Assembly (NCBI GenBank): GCA_001920085.1
Contig: MNJC01000118.1
Span: forward strand, 1 to 24,239
Source of the DNA: Actinobacteria bacterium 13_1_20CM_4_69_9
GTDB taxonomy: Bacteria > Actinomycetota > Thermoleophilia > Gaiellales > Gaiellaceae
DNA length: 24,239 bases
Reading direction: 5' to 3'
Below, piece after piece: positions 21,092 to 24,239 of the stretch. The notes under the pieces are model-generated. The model searched no databases. It was not told the DNA's origin and saw nothing but the letters and a program-made list of their open reading frames with translations. Position 1 is the first letter of the stretch. The number at the start of each line of letters is the position of its first letter. The position numbers and the translations under genes were made by a program.

Positions 21092-21825
21092 TCGGCGCCG
21101 AGGTACGTGCGCTGCACGTCGGGGTTCTCCTTCAGCTTCTTCGCGTCGTCGGCCAGCGCGATCTTGCCCGTCTCGAGCACGTAGCCGCGGTTCGCGACGT
21201 CGAGCGCCATCAGCGCGTTCTGCTCCACGAGCAGGATCGGCGTGCCCTGCGAGTTGATCTCGCGGATGATCTCGAAGATGCGCTCGACGAAGATCGGGGC
21301 GAGCCCCATCGAGGGCTCGTCCAGCAGCAGCAGCTTGGGGCGCGCCATCAGCGCGCGGCCGATCGCGACCATCTGCTGCTCGCCGCCCGAGAGCGTGCCC
21401 GCCTTCTGGTTCTTGCGCTCGGCCAGCCGCGGGAAGAGCTCGTACACGCGGTCGAGATCCTCCGAGATCGCCCTGCGATTCGCGCGGTCGGCGCGCTGGA
21501 ACGTCCCCATCTCCAGGTTCTCGAGCACGCTCATGCGCGGGAAGAGGCGTCTTCCCTCGGGAGACTGGGAGATGCCGTGCTCGACGATGTCGTGGGCCGA
21601 CGCATGCGTGATGTCGCGCCCCTGGAAACGGATGCGCCCTCGCCGAGGGTTGTTCAACCCGTTGATCGAGCGCAGCGTGGTCGACTTGCCGGCGCCGTTC
21701 GCCCCGATCAGCGTGACGATCTCGCCCTGGTCGACCGTCAGCGAGATCCCCTTCAGCGCCTGGATCGAGCCGTAGTACGTGTGGACGTCTTCCAGGTCGA
21801 GGATCGTCTGCGGCTGCGCGTTCAC
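21088..21825 (-). CDS. livF: Branched-chain amino-acid ABC transporter ATP-binding protein LivF
   Basis: A 245-residue ABC ATPase of the HAAT (Liv) type. It shows Walker A 'GANGAGKST', Q-loop 'ISQSPEGRRLFPRMSV', signature 'LSGGEQQMVAIGRALMARPKLLLLDEPSMGLAP' with Walker B, and the H-loop replaced by the LivF-typical 'LVEQNAL'. It couples ATP hydrolysis to uptake of branched-chain or related amino acids with LivG, LivH and LivM. It starts at GTG 21825, which overlaps the livG stop as GTGA. Last gene of the operon in this direction; the stop is shared with the convergent LarA-like gene. Confidence 0.95.
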   Translation of the reverse strand: MNAQPQTILDLEDVHTYYGSIQALKGISLTVDQGEIVTLIGANGAGKSTTLRSINGLNNPRRGRIRFQGRDITHASAHDIVEHGISQSPEGRRLFPRMSVLENLEMGTFQRADRANRRAISEDLDRVYELFPRLAERKNQKAGTLSGGEQQMVAIGRALMARPKLLLLDEPSMGLAPIFVERIFEIIREINSQGTPILLVEQNALMALDVANRGYVLETGKIALADDAKKLKENPDVQRTYLGAD

Positions 21826-22619
21826 TGAGCCTGCGCCCCCAGCGCCTGCTTGCCGAGGTAGGCCTCGATCACGCGCGGGTCCTTCTGCACGTCCTGAGGC
21901 GACCCCTCGGCGATCTTCGCGCCGTAGTCGAGCACCGTCACGCGGTCGGAGATGTTCATGACGACCCGCATGTCGTGCTCGATCATCAGGACGGTCAGGC
22001 CGCGCTCGGTACGCAGCTCCTGCACGAAGTCCGTGAACTCCGCAGTCTCCTGCGGGTTCATGCCGGCGGTCGGCTCGTCCAGCAGCAGCAGCTTCGGCTC
22101 CGTCGCCAGCGCGCGCGCCACCTCGAGCCGGCGCTGGTCACCGTACGACAGGTTGCGCGAGATCTCGTCGTCCTTGTTCTGCAACCCGCAGTAGCGGAGC
22201 AGCTCGCTGCCACGCTCGCGCGCACCGCGCTCCTCGCGGCGATTGCGCGGCGTGTGCAGGATCGTGCTGAGGAGCCCGCCCTTCAGCCTCGCGTGCATCC
22301 CCACGAGCACGTTCTCGAGCGCCGTCATGTTCTGGAAGAGGCGGATGTTCTGGAACGTGCGCCCGATGCCGCGTTCCGTGATCGCGTGCGGCGGCATCCC
22401 CGTCACGTCCTCGCCGTCGAGCACGATCGTCCCGGCAGTCGGCTTGTACACGCCCGTGAGCATGTTGAAGAACGTCGTCTTCCCGGCGCCGTTCGGCCCG
22501 ATCAGCGAGACGACGGAAGCGCGGGGAATCGTGAAGTCGATGTCGTCCGTCGCGACGAGCCCGCCGAACTCCTTCCGGATGCCCTCGGCGACGACGAGGT
22601 TGGCGTTCTCGCTACTCAT
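21822..22619 (-). CDS. livG: Branched-chain amino-acid ABC transporter ATP-binding protein LivG
   Basis: A 265-residue ABC ATPase. Walker A is 'GPNGAGKTTFFNMLTGVYKP', the Q-loop region is 'GIGRTFQNIRLFQNMTALENV', the signature is 'LSYGDQRRLEVARALATEPKLLLLDEPTAGMNP' (LSYGDQ is usual for LivG), and the H-loop is 'LMIEHDMRVVM'. The C-terminal 'AYLGKQ' matches the LivG tail. ATG 22619 is chosen because the longer frame upstream lies inside livM. It overlaps livM by eight bases and livF by four, so the genes are almost certainly co-translated. Confidence 0.95.
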   Translation of the reverse strand: MSSENANLVVAEGIRKEFGGLVATDDIDFTIPRASVVSLIGPNGAGKTTFFNMLTGVYKPTAGTIVLDGEDVTGMPPHAITERGIGRTFQNIRLFQNMTALENVLVGMHARLKGGLLSTILHTPRNRREERGARERGSELLRYCGLQNKDDEISRNLSYGDQRRLEVARALATEPKLLLLDEPTAGMNPQETAEFTDFVQELRTERGLTVLMIEHDMRVVMNISDRVTVLDYGAKIAEGSPQDVQKDPRVIEAYLGKQALGAQAQ

Positions 22620-23991
22620 GCTGCGTGTCGTAGAGCGGCGTGTCGTGGACGCCTTCGTGGAACTCCGCCCTCCGTCTCGCACTTGGAATCAGCCCCTCGG
22701 GCCGGATCAGCATCACCAGCACGATGATCGCGCCGTAGATGCCGAACTGGTACAGCGGCACCTCGAGATGCGTGCCGAACGTCTGGTTCAGCTGGTGGCC
22801 GATGTTCGCGAGACCTTCCTGGTTCAGGTACGCGAGGAATGCGGCGCCGAACATGACGCCCCAGACGTTCCCCATGCCGCCGAGGATGACCATCGAGAGG
22901 ATGAAGGCGGAGATGTTGAAGTTGAAGTCGTTCGGGAACGTCGAGCTCTTGAACGACGCGAAGTATGCGCCGGCGACGCCGCCGAAGAACGCGCCCGTCG
23001 CGTACGCCCAGGTCTTCGTCCGCATCAGCGGGACGCCCATCGCCGCCGCGGCCGTTTCGTCCTCGCGAATCGCGATCCACGCACGCCCCAGCCGCGAGTC
23101 GCGCAGCCGCAGGCTGCAGAACACGGTGATCGCCACCAGGATCAGCACGAACCAGAAGTAGAGCCGCGGGCCGGTGAAGAACGTGCCGGAGCCGGTCTGG
23201 AAGCTCGTGCCGAAGATCCCCGGCGCGTCGATCGGCGTGATCCCGTTCGGCCCGTTGGTCACGTTGAAGCCGCCGAGGCTGTCCCCGTTGTTCGCGACCT
23301 GCGGCAGGATCTCGCCGAAGCCGAGCGTCACGATCGCGAGGTAGTCGCCGCGCAGACGAAGCGTCGGGAGGCCGATCATGATGCCGATGAACGCAGTGAT
23401 GATCCCCGCGATCAGAACGAGCAGCCAGATGTTGATGTGGATGCCCGGCGTCGTCGATGCGACGCCGGTGGCGCCGAAGTGGATCTTGTGGTTCGCGAAC
23501 TGCACCGACGCGAACCAAGCGCACGTGTACGCGCCCATGGCGTAGAACGCGACGTAGCCGAGGTCGAGCAGCCCGGCATAGCCGACGACGATGTTCAGCC
23601 CGATCGCCATGATCACGTACACGCCCATGATCACGGCCGTGTTCACGTCGGGATACGCACCGAACAGCTTCATGGTGCCGAGGTTCCCGCTGTAGAACGG
23701 GTACGTGATCGCGATCACCCCGATGATCGTCGGGATCAGCGCGCGCCGTGACCAGGCCGCCCGCTCGGGGATGTACGGGTCGAGGTAGTTCGCCCCGAAC
23801 AGCACGGCTACGAGCACGCCGAGCGGCCACGAGATGTAGAGGACGACGAGAACGAGCAGGACCTTCAGGACGGCGTTGGCCCGCCGGCGCTGCTTGTCGT
23901 CCAGCGAGCGCCACCGCCGGCGCGGCTCGCCGAGGAGCCCGGCCCAGCGGTGATACCACGGACGCCGGTACTCGGGCAGCTGCTCAGCCAC
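22612..23991 (-). CDS. livM: Branched-chain amino-acid ABC transporter permease LivM
   Basis: A 459-residue permease starting at GTG 23991. A charged cytoplasmic N-terminus of about 40 residues is followed by extra membrane segments (about 41-105) before the conserved LivM core. The core includes 'GLNIVVGYAGLLDLGYVAFYAMGAY', 'GLPTLRLRGDYLAIVTLGFGEI' and the cytoplasmic EAA-like loop 'RLGRAWIAIREDETAAAAMGV', and ends at 'LVMLIRPEGL'. A loop insertion between helices ('SLGGFNVTNGPNGITPIDAPGIFG') carries a common LivM motif. It forms the membrane channel with LivH. Overlaps of eight bases with livH upstream and livG downstream show a tight operon. No periplasmic binding protein gene is visible in the window. 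Confidence 0.95.
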   Translation of the reverse strand: MAEQLPEYRRPWYHRWAGLLGEPRRRWRSLDDKQRRRANAVLKVLLVLVVLYISWPLGVLVAVLFGANYLDPYIPERAAWSRRALIPTIIGVIAITYPFYSGNLGTMKLFGAYPDVNTAVIMGVYVIMAIGLNIVVGYAGLLDLGYVAFYAMGAYTCAWFASVQFANHKIHFGATGVASTTPGIHINIWLLVLIAGIITAFIGIMIGLPTLRLRGDYLAIVTLGFGEILPQVANNGDSLGGFNVTNGPNGITPIDAPGIFGTSFQTGSGTFFTGPRLYFWFVLILVAITVFCSLRLRDSRLGRAWIAIREDETAAAAMGVPLMRTKTWAYATGAFFGGVAGAYFASFKSSTFPNDFNFNISAFILSMVILGGMGNVWGVMFGAAFLAYLNQEGLANIGHQLNQTFGTHLEVPLYQFGIYGAIIVLVMLIRPEGLIPSARRRAEFHEGVHDTPLYDTQHE

Positions 23992-24239
23992 CTTCGGGCG
24001 TCCTTTCCCCGAGCAGCCCCTCGGGCCGGAAGACGAGGATCAGGATCAGGATCGCGAACACGATCGATTGCGTCCACTGCGAGCTCGGCGCGTGCCACGA
24101 CAGTCCCTCGTTGAACTGCTGGATCAAGCCGATGAGGATCGCGCCGAGCACGGCGCCGGGCAGGTTGCCGATGCCGCCGAGCACCGCCGCGGTGAACGCG
24201 ATCAACCCGAGCTGGAAGCCCTGGTCGTAGCGGATGTTC
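23984..24239 (-). CDS. livH: Branched-chain amino-acid ABC transporter permease LivH (C-terminal end; start beyond right edge)
   Basis: The frame is open from the right edge to TGA 23984. It covers about 84 residues: 'NIRYDQGFQLGLIAFTAAVLGGIGNLPGAVLGA', then two hydrophobic helices and the 'VFRPEGLLGE' tail typical of LivH/LivM permeases. A TTG at 24205 lies in mid-helix and is not a start. The missing N-terminal two-thirds lies outside the window. It overlaps livM by eight bases. Confidence 0.9.
   Translation of the reverse strand, partial: NIRYDQGFQLGLIAFTAAVLGGIGNLPGAVLGAILIGLIQQFNEGLSWHAPSSQWTQSIVFAILILILVFRPEGLLGERTPEGG

Noticed and set aside
20480..21828. Extension of the LarA-like frame to 21828, giving a 699-residue product
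   Set aside because: After about 20475 the translation becomes Arg/Pro-rich and runs antisense to livF. The homologous LarA C-terminus is in the neighbouring frame.
1..24239. tRNA genes, CRISPR arrays, insertion sequences and attachment sites
   Set aside because: I saw no T-loop-like motifs in a tRNA context, no regularly spaced repeats, no transposase or integrase motifs, and no long terminal repeats. This was by eye and could miss a short element.

Overview
The window is very GC-rich, densely packed bacterial chromosome with strongly GC-biased third codon positions. Gene content and order point to an actinomycete (Actinomycetota). polA, rpsA, coaE, uvrB and uvrA lie in that order on one strand (here the minus strand), the same order as the Mycobacterium tuberculosis Rv1629-Rv1638 block. 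The mix of a TasA/SipW cassette, GlsB/SHOCT proteins, a DUF1360 protein and a livHMGF operon makes me favour a deep-branching class such as Thermoleophilia. That placement is inference from memory, not a computed result.

Layout from left to right. At 1-1750 is the N-terminal part of uvrA (minus, running off the left edge), behind a textbook LexA/SOS box on a sigma70-type promoter. A small PH-domain gene and a divergent AI-2E-type permease follow. At 3362-4448 two response-regulator genes diverge, one with a degenerate receiver domain and one of OmpR/PhoB type, with a tandem 11-bp repeat between them. At 4458-6776 is a three-gene minus-strand cassette: a TasA/camelysin-like secreted protein, a SipW-like Ser/His signal peptidase, and a secreted FnIII/Ig protein. 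At 6880-8587 are a small membrane protein, a divergent metallophosphoesterase, and two GlsB/YeaQ-type membrane proteins, one carrying a SHOCT domain. uvrB follows, then a DUF1360 gene, a secreted M23 peptidase, a lytic transglycosylase, coaE and rpsA. Between rpsA and polA sits a secreted Ig/PKD protein. Right of polA are a tandem GNAT acetyltransferase, a frameshifted LarA-like gene, and livF-livG-livM-livH (branched-chain amino-acid ABC transporter; livH is cut by the right edge).

The conserved backbone handles replication, repair and translation (polA, uvrA, uvrB, rpsA, coaE). Between its members are cell-envelope modules: TasA-like fibre export, wall hydrolases and secreted adhesin-like proteins. 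Signal use is very economical. Three divergent pairs have only 20-28 bp between start codons and appear to share back-to-back -10 elements with leaderless or near-leaderless starts. Three convergent pairs end in one shared CTAG tetranucleotide, where each strand reads TAG. Tandem 11-bp repeats of the OmpR/PhoB type occur both at the regulator gene and upstream of the TasA cassette, suggesting a possible regulatory link.

No gene-free stretch exceeds about 200 bases. I saw no tRNA, rRNA, CRISPR array, insertion sequence or phage module.
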